This document shows positions 18,347 to 29,769 of a stretch of 64,000 nucleotides of DNA, piece after piece. The notes beneath the pieces are model-generated. The model did not search any database. It worked only from the letters and a program-made list of their open reading frames with translations, and had not been told where the DNA came from. This DNA comes from Narthecium ossifragum (taxonomy: Eukaryota > Streptophyta > Magnoliopsida > Dioscoreales > Nartheciaceae): NCBI GenBank assembly GCA_963920575.1, contig OY986965.1:12724290-12788289 (forward strand). The letters are read 5' to 3'. The number at the start of each line of letters is the position of its first letter. Within the stretch, counting starts at the first letter, position 1. Position numbers and translations under genes: made by a program.

Positions 18347-18995
18347 GGCCTGGACATCAGGCCCTAAAACCCGGGCTAGGTTCGGCAGACCGGGCCCAAG
18401 AGGGTTTAGGGCCCGGGCCGGTTACCCATGGCCAAAACCCTATTGGGGATGGCCCGGCCAAAACCCTGTTGGGCCTGGCCCAACCCGGGTTTTCTTTTTA
18501 AATGTCATTTTTGGATTTATACTATTATAATATGTAAGATTACATTTTTGCCCTATATAAACGGTCAACAAGGGTTATATTTTGATGGCAATTTTGACAT
18601 TCGGTTTTTGAACTTTAATTTTGAATTCAAATATTTTTTTTCCTTTTTTTTTGCCTAAATGTCATCTAGAATGACCGTTTTGCCCTAAAAAAGGGTTAAA
18701 GAAATGGTCATTGTTTAGGGATAATTTTGTCAAATATTTCCTAACTTGCTTCTTGTTGTTTTAAAGTGTCATATATAATGACCATTTTGCCCTTAATAAA
18801 CGGCCATAAACGGTCAAATTATTAGTGCACTTTTCTCATTTTTTACTTATATCCGATTTACCCCCCAAAAACAGCCATAAATGGCCATATTTTGGGGACA
18901 GTTTTGGGCATTGCTCTTCATACATGTACTCTATAAAATGGATTCTCTGTCTTTCATTTGAACCCACATGTTATCAAAACTTATGAATCTCTAAG

Positions 18996-18997
<2 letters not shown>

Positions 18998-19036
<39 letters not shown>
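18998..19036. repeat. (CT)n microsatellite
   Basis: About 19 uninterrupted CT dinucleotides just upstream of the hAT transposase start, in its likely leader region. Confidence 0.97.
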
Positions 19037-19039
<3 letters not shown>

Positions 19040-19109
19040 CCCACATTCAAGCTCCGGGCTCCCAACTCCAAGTCTTCAACTCTAAGCATCCACTCGCCAG
19101 CTACTCACT

Positions 19110-20628
19110 AGATGGATTCCTCCCCGTCGAGCTTTTCAGCATGGGATCAACCCATCAACCTTGATGAGGAGTCTATGCAAGGGAAGTCGCCTCAACCGCC
19201 GCCGCCACTGCTGCTGCTCCTTCGGCGAAACGGTCGCGAAAATCACTTGCATGGGAATTTTTTGAAAGAATAGAGAAGAAAGAAGACCCAAATGATCCAA
19301 ATAAAGTCACCGACGTGAAAGCTATGTGCTCGATCTATAGGTCTGAGCTGGGTGTTCACTATAAATCAGGTACGAAACATTTAATTCGGAACATTGAAGG
19401 ACATCAATGGGCACAAGGTGGTGGACAGCAACAAGGCATCCGACAACGCTTACTATCACAGTCTTCTTCTTCTTCTTCAGGTTCTCTCTCTATTTTCTCA
19501 TATGATCCAAACAATGTAAGAATGCAAGTAGTTAGATGCATCGTCATGAACAATGAGTCTTTTAGCACCGCCAGAATATATTTTTGAAGAATATGATTAG
19601 ATCCGGTTTTCAACCGGCATATAAGAAGTTTTCACGGCGTACTGCACAACGAGATGTGATGAAATGTTTTGCGATCAAAACAAAAAACATGATTTCTTAC
19701 TTATCTTCTATTCCGAGCCGGTTTTCTCTTACTTTCGATATTTGGACATCTAATCAAACGATCTCTTATCTATGCATTACTATCCATTTTATAGATCAAA
19801 ACTGGGTTTTACAAAAAAGAATTTTGTCCTTCGCCCTCTTGAAGAATGTCATACCGGCGAGATAATTACCGATATGATTCTGGCCGAACTTACTGCTACT
19901 GGCATTAATGATAAATTTTTTTTGCCTAACTTTGGACAATGCTAGTTCTAATAATGGTTCTGCAGCTCGGCTCAAAAGTGATCTACCTCTTCCCGATAAC
20001 GGGGACTATTTACATTGCAGATATATGTGCTACATATTTAACCTTATTGTCCAAACTGCATATGAGCATATCAAAGACAATATCCAAAAGGTAAGAGATA
20101 TTGCCTACAACATTAGAACTTCTGATACAAGATTTTGAAAATTTTGTTCCATATGCAAAAGACATGGACTGAAACCTAAAAAGATTCAAATTGATGTAAA
20201 AACCAGATGGAACTCTACCTATTTCATGCTAAATGATGTTATAGAGTATAGAGTTGCCATGAATGAATATGCTGACCATGCTCTTAGTCGATCATCATCT
20301 TCTTCTGTTATTTTAGGATAGATTACCGATGATGAATGAATTGTTATAAAAAGTTTACGTGGCATATTCAAAATGTTCTATAACGAAACTGTTCGCCTTT
20401 CTCCTTCATATAGTCTGACTGTAACACTTGGTTGTCTGCACCTTCACTATATTTTTAAATTTCTTTCTAATAATGCCAATGACTTCTATCTTAGTACCAT
20501 GATCCATAGCATGTTTCTAAAATTTAATAAGTACTTTAGACATATTCCCATGGTTCTTGGTTTCGGGATGATGGTAAGTCCCTTACATGAAGGATTCAGG
20601 TTTGTTGAAATTTTTTGATGAGATATAC
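19110..20628 (+). pseudogene. hAT transposase, N-terminal part (BED finger and RNase H-like core), broken
   Basis: hAT transposases cut and paste their own element. Readable pieces in order: a BED zinc-finger relic around 19280-19400 (SLAWEFFERIEKKEDPND, then KSGTKHLIRNIEGH) in which the second metal-binding Cys appears lost; NNVRMQVVRCIVMNNESF; then RRTAQRDVMKCFAIKTKN and SRFSLTFDIWTSNQTISY, the conserved FDIWTS motif that starts the catalytic core; then LDNASSNN and LHCRYMCYIFNLIVQ, the LDNAS.N and RC.AHILNLIV motifs of the family; then TRWNSTYFML. Several frameshifts and stops separate the pieces, for example at about 19587, 20138 and 20322. The reading ends at the LTR insertion. Confidence 0.88.
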
Positions 20629-23600
20629 TGTGAGGACCTGCCCCTCTACCCCTGTGGCTCGTTGTAGACCGCAAGGGTAATTTGGTAAATTGTGTCTTAT
20701 TTGTTTGTTTCGCACCCGCGTGTGCACACACTGACCAAGGTTGTGTTAGTGTTTGATTAGAATAGTTAGGTGGACCTAGGATCGAAAGATCCGGGCTTGG
20801 GCTTGAGTTTTAGCCCAAGTCTAGCTTTCTGCACCTAAAGGATCGATCTTTCCTTGCTAGAAGATCGATCTTTTAATGCCAGAAAGTCAAGGCGTGATCG
20901 TCATGAAGGAAAGATCGATCATTCATAGGTCGGTTCGTTTGTCTATAAAATGGACATAACCCTCTTCCTTGAATCCCTTTTGAAATCCGCGTTCTTGAGC
21001 TCAGAGCTGCCGGATTTTGAAGAGATTTTGGACGATCCAAGGCCTTGCAGCTGGGATTGAAGCTGCTCTAGGCTAGGTAGGGATCCTACCTACGTTTGTT
21101 ATCCGGTTTTGTGAGTTTTGAGTTGATTGTGATCTTCTTTTGCTTAGATCTTGATGCATGCTTGTTAGTTTGTAGTATTTCCACCGGTTTTGGACTCGTG
21201 GTCCTTCGTACTACAAGATCACAAGGTTTTGTCAGATTTGGTGGAGTTTTCTGACGATATTTCTCGCCGGAAGTTCGCCGGAGAATCCAACAAGATCGAT
21301 CTTTCTGGGAGAAAGATTGATCCTTCATTGTTGGTCATGCTGAACTCGAGCATGATCTGTGAGGACCCGTCCCTCTACTCCTGTGGCTTGTTGTGGACCG
21401 CAAGGGTAAATTGGTAAATTACGCCTTGTCGGCTTGTTTCACACCCGCGTGTGCACACACTGACCATGTTTGTGGTAATGTTTGGCTAGAATGGTTAGTG
21501 GGACCCGGGATCGAAAGATCCAGACTTGGGCTTGAGCTCTTGCCCAAGTTTAGCTTTCTGCACAAATAAGATTGATCTTCTTTGGCTAAGAGATCGATAT
21601 CCTTGTGCCAGAAAGTCAAGCTGTGATCGTCATGAGAGATCGATCTTCTCTTGAGGAAAGATTGATCCCTCATAGGTCGGTTCGTCCGCCTATAAAGCGG
21701 ACGCAACGGATTTCTTTAAACCCTTTTGAAATCCGGGGATCTTAACCTCAGATCTGGTGATTTTTGAAGGAGTTTGAGGACGATCCAAGGCTTAGTAGCT
21801 TGGATTGAAGGTGCTATTGCATAGGTAGGGATCCTACCTACAATCTTTCAGGTTTTTGGAGTTTTTCCGGTTTGATTGTGATCTTTTGCTTAGATCTGTT
21901 AAAATACATGTTGGTTTCCCATGATCTCATCGGTTTTGGAGGATTTGGTAGTATTTTCTGACGGTATTTTCTCGCCGTCCGGTCGCCGGAGAACCTATTC
22001 GGATCGATCTCCCTTGAGAGAAGATCAATCCCTTCTGGGGCGTCACGCCCAGCTCGAGCAGGATTGATCCCTCGGTGGGTGAAGATCGATCCTTGCCTAG
22101 ACTGGTATGGCGGATTCCATGTCACTAAGAAGATCGATCCTTCTGGTGAAGAAGATCGATCTCTTTCAGTTGACAGGGACAAGTTTTCTTTCATGTCACG
22201 AAGAAGATCGATCCTTCTAGTGAAGAAGATCGATCTCTTTCGGTTGATAGGGACGAGTTTTCTCCCAAGCACTAAGAAGATCAATCTTCCCTGGAAGGAA
22301 GATCGATCTCTTAGTAGCTGAGGGGTGTTATTAGAATGGCTTTTGCCCGCGGGACTTTGTATGACGGTTTTTCCTTACCGCCTTATACCTGGTACATATG
22401 CTTAAGCATGTTAGCCCTATAATAGGGGCAGTTGTGAACCGGGGGAGCGATGACTCCCGGGATGTTTAGAATAAACGGGCGGGTAGCCCTACAGCTTTCC
22501 TTAGCCTTGCATGCCGGCGTGCGCTGAGGGCTTTATTTGTGAAATCTGTGAGCTGTTGTTTGCGGGGCTGCTTTCCGATGCAGATGTTGTGGTGGACTGC
22601 TGACAGTTGATGGCGGTACCACTGTAACAGTTCCTAGACCTTACTTACCTGTTCACCACCCCGGGCCGGCAGGGTGCCGTGCCCAGTCTTTGTTTGATAT
22701 ACCATCATATACTGTTGCATGCATATCTATTTTATCCTGTGTGTGATCATAGCATGCATTGTTTTATGCATTAGTTGCATCTGTGTAGGACGCTGGCGAT
22801 GGGTTGATCACCGATCCGGGGCTTTCGGGTAGTCCGGATCTAGCTCTAGGACCGTTGCGGGTAGCTTGGTCCAGGATTCGATTTGTAGTATTCAGTCGAT
22901 TTCGATGATAGGGTTAGATGACCTGAATACATGTGGTTTGATATTTAGAGGTCGTGTCGACTCCAAGTTGAATATGAGGTGTAGTCAGTGTCCGGTGTTC
23001 TTGACTCTTGGGTGGAGGTGTGCCTGCCCAGTGGTATCCTTGCCCGCCAAACAGTGTTCGGTGTCCTGTTGAGAGTCTGCAGTGTTTTGGGCCTGTGTTC
23101 ACGGACTTCCGGTAGAGTTATGGGACCCTTGTATACATCTAGGGTAGACTTAGGGGCGGCACTGTTGTGTTCCTTCCCTTGTGAGTGTCGTAGTGTAGTG
23201 TCCCTGCTGAGCTTAGTGCTCACTACTACCCGGGCTGCGTTTTGCAGGTGCTGGCGCTAGCTCTTCTTCGGTCGCCCCTACCGGACCGGTGTTTGGTGAC
23301 GTGTCGGCGTCTGGCGGTGCTTGAGGTGCGGGGATCCAGAGTTATACCCTTTTGTTTAGTTAGCCTCCTACGGGAGAGATTTTGTATAACTTTTACCATG
23401 TTGAGGATTTGTATATATTTCAGTTTCAGTCTTTGAGGCTTGTGATTGTTTGTATAATACAGGATGATTATGAATTGCTAGGGAGACCACTATGATTAGA
23501 GGGAAACCTCGCCAAAATTTCCGCAGTAGGTTAGGTTCCGGTTTGCATCGCCCGGCCCGGTTGGGCCTACGCGGGTCGGGGCGCGACATGATCGATCATC

Positions 23601-25172
23601 TGGTGAGGATGATCGATCTTTGTGCCTTGGGTAGCATGGGATCCCCTTTGTCGCGAGGAGGATCGATCTTCCTGGGAGGAAGGATCGATCGTCCTTGGTG
23701 CGGCAAGAGGGTGCCCTCTGTCACGAGGATGATCGATCTTCCTGCGAGGAAGGATCGATCTTCTTTGGCTCGACAGGAAGGGAAGACTCTCTGTTACTTG
23801 GAAGATCGATCTTTCCTTAGGAAAAGATTGATCCTTTGGTGGCAGAGAGAAGATTTCGTTGGTTTTACCCGCGGGGCTTTGTATGTACAGTTTTCTTACA
23901 ACTTTATACCTTGTACATATTCTTAAGCATGCCAGCCCCATATTAGGGGTAGTGGTGAACCAGGAGAGTGATGACTCATGGGATGTTTAGAATAAGTGGG
24001 TGAGTAGCCCTACTGCTTTCCATAGCCTTGCATGTCGACGTGCACCGAGGGCTTTTACCTGCGTGGCTTTTCTCTATTATTTGCGGGGCTGCTTCTTGAT
24101 ATAGGTTGCTGGTGAACTGGCTGGCAGTTGGTGGTGTACCACTGCAGCAGTTCCAGACCATAAATACATGTTTACCACCCCGGGCCGGCTGAGCGCCGAG
24201 CCCAGACCTTGTTATGTTATTATCACATCCTGCTGCATACTTAACTGCTTTTATGCGTATGTTCATCGCATGCATCTCTGTTGTGCATTAGTTGCAATGG
24301 TTAGGGCGTAGGCAATCTGTGAGTCGCCGTCCCGAGGCTTGGAAGCTCGGATTTAGCCCTAGGACCGGGGTTGGGTAATTTGGACCCGGTTTGAATTGTG
24401 GTGTACAGTCAATTTTCGATGATAGGCCTAGATGACTGGTACAAATATTGCTTGATGATTGTAGAGTTCATGTCGGCCTCGAGTCGGATGCTGAGGTGTA
24501 GCCGGTGTCCCACTGTGATGACTCTTGAGTAGAGGGGTTGCCTACTCAGCGGTACCATTTTCCGCCTGCAGTGTCTTTCCCTGCTTGTGAGCCAACAGTG
24601 TTGTTTCTTGCTTACTGAGTGCGACCCATCATGTGACCAGTTCTTCTGGAAGACCATGATCGTAGGTCTCAAGGACATGCGGTGGGGTTTTGAGACCTCT
24701 GTATACATCCAGGTCTTACTTGAGGGTGACACCGTTGCATTTCCCTCTTCCTTTTGTATGTCGTATTATAGTTTCCCTGTTGAGCTTAGTTGCTCACTCC
24801 TAACAGAGCTGTGTTTTGCAAGCGCTAGCTCCTCTTTGATGGCCCCTACCCGGCAGTTGATCGGCGCCAGGCGGAGTCTGAGAGGTGGCGATCTTTTACT
24901 GCTTTAAACCGTTGTTAGTTAGTCTCCTACGGAAGTAAAATGTTGTATTTGGATCTTCCCCTTTCCGAGGATTTGTATATTAAACTCTTTTGGATTTGTA
25001 ATCTTGGGTTCGAGGTTGTTTAAATTATTGTCTTTTAATTGAGGGTGTTTTTGGTGAACTGTTTAGGGAGACCAATAGGTTAGAGGGAACCCTCACCAAA
25101 TTTTTCGCTTTTTGTTAGGTTCTGGTTCGCGTCGCCCAGCCCTGTTGGGCTTTCGCGGGTCGGGGCGCGACA
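20629..25172 (+). mobile_element. Outer solo LTR inserted in the hAT gene, split at 21357/23589
   Basis: Starts TGTGAGGACCTGCCCCTCTA and ends GGGTCGGGGCGCGACA. The two parts are 20629-21357 and 23589-25172, about 2.3 kb once the insertion is removed. Flanking pentamers are TATAC (20624-20628) and TGTAC (25173-25177), one mismatch apart. No gag or pol lies between the ends, so this is a solo LTR left by recombination. A TATA-like TATAAAA is at 20944, and GATCGATC palindromes lie both upstream (20838-20920) and downstream (21293, 23589-23830) of it. The hAT reading frame continues on either side. Confidence 0.88.
21358..23588 (+). mobile_element. Inner solo LTR of the same family, nested in the outer LTR
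   Basis: Starts TGTGAGGACCCGTCCCTCTA and ends GGGTCGGGGCGCGACA, 2231 bp, with a perfect 5-bp target duplication TGATC at 21353-21357 and 23589-23593. The sequence parallels the outer LTR along its length, for example the palindrome arrays at 22000-22310 versus 23589-23830, and the block with GTGAACCGGGGGAGCGATGA near 22435 versus its match near 23955. TATAAAG at 21691 marks the probable promoter. Confidence 0.92.
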
Positions 25173-25735
25173 TGTACTCTCCTAATGATCTTGAAATGAT
25201 GGCTCATCTCTCAAAAATTCAGCGTGCCTTTGAAACATTGTTCAATGAGTACAATGTCAAGTATGGAACGAGACCCAATCAACCAGCATCTTCATCTCGC
25301 TCGTGCCCAAGAAAAGATAAGGATGCAATAGTGATGATGGTCATGGTTAAAGACTCATTCTACTCCAGAGCGCCATTAAGATCTGGAACATCCAAGATCC
25401 AATGATACTACAATGCTCCTATATACGTTGTTGAACCCGACACTGAATTGGATATTGTGGCATGGTGGAAAGTACAAGGATCAATGCATTTCATATTCTA
25501 TCCATTCTAGCACGAGACATACTAGCCGCTCAGATGTCTACTGTAGCTTCCGAGAGTGCATTCAGTCTTAGTGGTTGTGCGCTAGATGACTACAGAAGTA
25601 GCTTTGACCCTATGACAGACAAAGCTTTTGATATGCCTAAAAGATTGGTGGGTTGCAGAGATGAGGTTTCAAGACCTGCAAGCTGAAGAAGGGATGATGG
25701 AAGAATTTAAAGATTTAGACGTAGAAGCATGACTG
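25173..25735 (+). pseudogene. hAT transposase, C-terminal dimerisation region (hATC), broken
   Basis: Continuation of the hAT gene after the LTR insertion. Readable pieces are AFETLFNEYNVKYG, then ELDIVAWWKVQGS, then DILAAQMSTVASESAFSLSG with LDDYRSSFDP and DWWV. These are the hallmarks of the hAT C-terminal dimerisation domain (ELDILAWWK...STVASESAFS...R). There are frameshifts near 25470 and 25640 and several stops. Confidence 0.9.
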
Positions 25736-25979
25736 TATGAATGCAATTTTACTTCTATATTTCTAAGTTTGTAATTTATGTTTTCAGAACTTAGGGTAGA
25801 GGTGAAAATGATTTTATAGGTGGGTAGGTGCCAACCTAGTTGGGATGTGCCCATCCTATTATGATGCAATACCTCCCCTAAATATGTGATGTATTTGAAA
25901 ATTAATGTTGAGAATAAAGAATTTTTTCTAAAAATTTTATGTATTTTTTTTTTCTGATTTTAAAAGATTTCGTACTTCA

Positions 25980-27007
25980 ACAACCCTCATTTTATGTCGA
26001 ATGAGGTGGGAGGATGTCGTACTTCAACAACCCTCATTCTCAAGTCCAAATAGGTGTGGATTCTGGAGGTGGGAAGATGCACACATTGAGGACAATGTTA
26101 ATTTCAGGTTGGGGGTGTAGACATTCATGACTGTATTCATGCTATCTTGTGGGTATAATAGTGTTAAATTATACATGAGTTGAGATTTTTATGCTTATTA
26201 TACATGCTGCTTTCATATGGATTGGCTTATACAGTGATTGCATGCGTGATAACCTGAAGGTAGAACATTATGTGAGTCACACACAAACACTTTCTATGCA
26301 GTGGCGATTATACTCACCAGAGGAACGAGCATGCTATTGTCAATGTAGACCACGATTTTAGCATTAGCTAGTGTTGAGTATTGCATGCAGAAAAAAAAGG
26401 AAAAAAAAAGAGAAAAAGTTCTGGAGCTTGATTAAGCTGTGCCTAAACGGCTATTAGGTGATTTACTGAGTAACCGGGTGTTCTTGCCTCAGGAAGCTGG
26501 GAGCTTGCGTAAAAAGGTAGAACCACTAATAGCTAAAAAAAACTACTAAGTGTTTTGTTAAGTAACCGGGTCTCTGCGCCTCAAGAAGTGGAGAGTGCTC
26601 GCGTAAAAAGGCAAAATGTCTGATAGTTGAAGGACAAAAAAGAAAAAAAACAAAAAGAGCATGTTGTACTTAAAGTGCGAGGGTTGGATGATTGGTCATG
26701 AAGATAGTAGTGTGTTTGGACTAATGGTGGGTAGAAGTTGTTTTTGTACACAACATTTATTTATCACGTCACATATGTTATTCTGGATGGTGATTAGCAT
26801 GTTTAATGTGTAGAAGTTGATTTCATATGTTGGTAGTATGTGTATGAGTATAAGAAGTTTTTGTGCTCTGTACTGCGTACAACATTATTGACTTGATAAG
26901 GCAGAATTTTTATCATGCATGTCTACATCCTTGAACCGTTAGTGTGTTTAATTATATTTTATGCGCTTTGAATTGCTAGAGACTAGCAATAAGCTGATTG
27001 GGGGGTG
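25980..27007 (+). mobile_element. 3' internal region of an Athila-like retrotransposon
   Basis: Non-coding and AT-rich. It carries the landmarks seen before the 3' LTR of the complete Athila-type element further right: a TTGAGGACAATGTTAATTTC stretch ending in GTTGGGGGTG near 26110; two copies of a GTAACCGGG...GCGTAAAA motif at about 26469 and 26562, each followed by an A-rich tract; and TTGGGGGGTG immediately before the LTR at 27008 (polypurine tract). The gag-pol part and 5' LTR are absent to the left, where hAT sequence is found. Confidence 0.7.
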
Positions 27008-28470
27008 TGATGAGTGCATGAAAGTGCACTCTGAACAGTCTTATAATCATCTCAATTGCTAGATTATTATCCTTAATCAACATCTTTATTACTATTTTTA
27101 TATCTATATGTTTCTCCACATACTTGTTTGGAAAATGCAGAAAAAAGGAGCAAAAAAGCTGAAAAAATTACATGGATCAATTTGAAAGATTAAACTATAC
27201 CTGGTCATGAAGAACCAGATGATGTTCCACATATGGTTGGAAAGCTCTTGAAGTCTAGTTTCTGGAGAATTTTATGGTTCATGATTCTGCGTTTCCTAGA
27301 GGAAGTTACGGCAATTTTAGTACCAATGGCGCGGTCTGGATGGCAAAACAGTAAATACTCAGGAAAGAAAGATCGATCCTTCTCCCTAGTAGGATCGATC
27401 CGTCTACGCGCAGACCTGACAGAACGCATACTTTTCAGATGAGCACAGTAGGATCGATCCTACTATCCATCCTTCTGAGTAGGATCGATCCGACACCAAT
27501 AAAAGGATCGATCCGAGTCGGGCGTAGCCAGAAATTGAAGATTTTATTGCAAAGGATCGATCCTACACCTATGGAAGGATCGATCCTACGTTCACAGTGA
27601 AGAAAATCAACGGTTTAAATCTAATCCGAGGATGGAGACGCTTAAGGCTATAAATAGGACTCTTTTTAGGGTTTGAGGGGGGCTTTTTGGCCGCGTTTGG
27701 AGGAGAGGAGACTGGTTCCAGGCTTGGTTTTCTTTTCTTTTTCTCATCTTATTTCTTCATTAATTTTGTTGCCCTCATGATGAACATGAGTGGCTAGTTC
27801 TTCTCTAAGGTACCGATGTGGCCTAATTGAATTATTCTATGTTATTAGATCATATTTATTTAATCAATTTATTTTCCTTATTTCATTCATTATTATAACT
27901 GAGATATTAAATACCTTTATCTGACCAATAGAAGTATTATTGATTGTGTTACGTGAGATTGGGCGAGGGTTCATTTCCTAATCTTGCAGGATCTATGAAT
28001 GAATGAGTTTATGTCGAGGCCGGGTTCAAGATAAGACAACTCTTGGTTCATAATTGTTCTTCAGAGCTTAGTGGATTCTTGATTGATACTTAGTTATGGG
28101 TTCATTAGCTAGGGTTAATTGAGGGTACTTGGTGAAGACCGCGATCGAACGGATCATCATACCGGAAGAACGAACCCTTGGAATTAAACTGAGATCTTGA
28201 TTGATTCAATGCATAGAATGAGGATGTTATGGTGAAATCGGAACCTTAGTATTCATCCATCATATTCCCATCGTTTTCTTATTTCGTTATTAGATCATCT
28301 ATTTTCGATACTTCATATTTCTTATTTTCCCTTCCTTAATTTCTTTCTTTTCTGTTCTTTAGCGTTTCACTCTAATAATCTTTACAAATCTCTATGGGTA
28401 CGATACTCGTCTTGCTACTATACTGATTGCACTGATTCGTATACTTGCGAGATATAAAATTTATTCATCA
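27008..28470 (+). mobile_element. LTR (1463 bp) of an Athila-like retrotransposon
   Basis: Begins TGATGAGTGCATGAAAGTGC and ends TTATTCATCA, so the ends form a TGATGA/TCATCA inverted repeat. A polypurine-like run precedes it, which makes it a 3' LTR. The U3 part includes GGTTGGAAAGCTCTTGAAGT, also found in the Athila LTRs at 55016 and 61718, so the families are related. A cluster of seven or so GGATCGATCC palindromes at 27371-27585 lies just upstream of TATAAATAG at 27649. Confidence 0.85.
27649..27657 (+). promoter_or_regulatory. TATA box of the LTR at 27008
   Basis: TATAAATAG in the context AAGGCTATAAATAGGAC, about 640 bp into the LTR and 60 bp after the palindrome cluster. The same GGCTATAAATA context is present in the two other Athila-type LTR copies. 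Confidence 0.65.
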
Positions 28471-29437
28471 TCGATCTCTTATGAAACTGAAGCAGACAGA
28501 GAGTACCATTTCAAGAGATTGATCTGCCCCTTTAAAAAGATGGATCTTTCTCGGACGTAGCCAACTATGCAGGATGAAAAGATCGATCTTCATCCTTAAA
28601 AGACCGATCTTTTGTTAGATGGAAAAGGAAAATAAAGGGCCCCAATTTAATCCGAGAATGAGAAGCTTTGGAGGCTATAAATACGGGACTTAGGGTTATC
28701 AAAAGGACAATTCAGGAGTGGTTTTCAAGAAGGAAAGCAGCTAGTTTTGTTTTGATTTTTCTTCTTTATTTCTTTATTTTGAAGACTTTGGTTGTATTCA
28801 TGATGAACATCAGTGGCTAGTTTCCTTGCTAAGGAACCGATGTAGCCTAACAGAATCATCCTATGTCATTGAATCAATTTATTTCTTAATCAATTTATAT
28901 TCTTTGTTTCATTCATTATTATAACTGAGATCTCGATACTGTTATATGGCAAATAGAAGTATTGTGGATTGTTTTATGTGAGATTAGGCGAGGGTCCTTC
29001 CTTAATCTTGCACGATCTATGAATGCATGAGTTTATGTCAAAGTTGGGTTCAAGCTTAGACAGTTCTTGGTCCATGATTGTTCTTCAGAACTTAATGGAT
29101 TCTTGATTGACATTAGGTATGGGTTCATTAGCTAGGCTTAGTTAAGGGTACTTGGTGACACTGTGGCCGAACGAATCATCATATTGGAAGAACGAACCCT
29201 TGGAATTAAATTGAGATTTTGCTGATTCAATGCATAGAATGAGAATGTTATGGTGAAATCGGAACCTTAGTCTTCATCTATCAGATTTCTATCACTTTCT
29301 TACTTTCTTTACTTTCTATTCTTCTTTAGCGTTTTTCCCTAATAATATCTACAAATCTCTGTGGGTACGATACTCGTCTTGCTGCTATATTGATTTCACT
29401 GATTCGTATAGTTGCGAGATACAAAAATTATTCATCA
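28471..29437 (+). mobile_element. 5'-truncated second LTR copy adjoining the first
   Basis: From about 28500 to the terminal TTATTCATCA (29437) it parallels 27500-28470 closely, for example GGTTCAAGCTTAGACAGTTC versus GGTTCAAGATAAGACAACTC, and the GGGTACGATACTCGTCTTGC stretch in both. It has its own palindromes (AAGATCGATCTT at 28580) and TATA box (28676). The first ~500 bp of the LTR are missing. A likely reading is that the element on the left inserted inside an older LTR. Confidence 0.8.
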
Positions 29438-29769
29438 GGGTCCAATCAGTTCTGAATCTTTATATTCTTCAAATCTGCTATCAATCCATCAGGAGTCTCG
29501 TAAAGTGTCCAACATAAACGTTGTACCTCTTGAAGTCTTCTATCACGAACTAAATTTTCCAGAATATTTGGACTTATATAGATTTTTTGGAGAATATTCT
29601 CCTGACAGGCGACAAAGCAGTCTTTTTCACATAAATCCATATTTTTAGCCGAATTTCTTGTATTTCTTCTCAAATCATGATTAAACCTGAAATCAACTAA
29701 AAAACTATTAAAAACAACTACACTAGGCCTAATAAAGGTAAATTAAGGGGTTTAATTACGAATAATTTA

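Larger units (their letters stand above)
18347..25735 (+). mobile_element. hAT-superfamily transposon, interrupted by nested solo LTRs
   Basis: The left end starts about 18347 (AGGCCTGGACATCAGGCCCT) and is followed by dense GGGCC/GGCCC subterminal motifs, as in plant hAT elements. The transposase-like reading starts near 19110, is cut at 20628 by the LTR insertion and resumes at 25173. Decay is advanced. A matching right terminus was not found, since sequence past about 25750 becomes other retrotransposon material. Confidence 0.75.

Noticed and set aside
22064..22321. Open frame with repeated KIDPS/RSLS phrases
   Set aside because: It translates the GATCGATC palindrome array of the LTR; not a protein gene.
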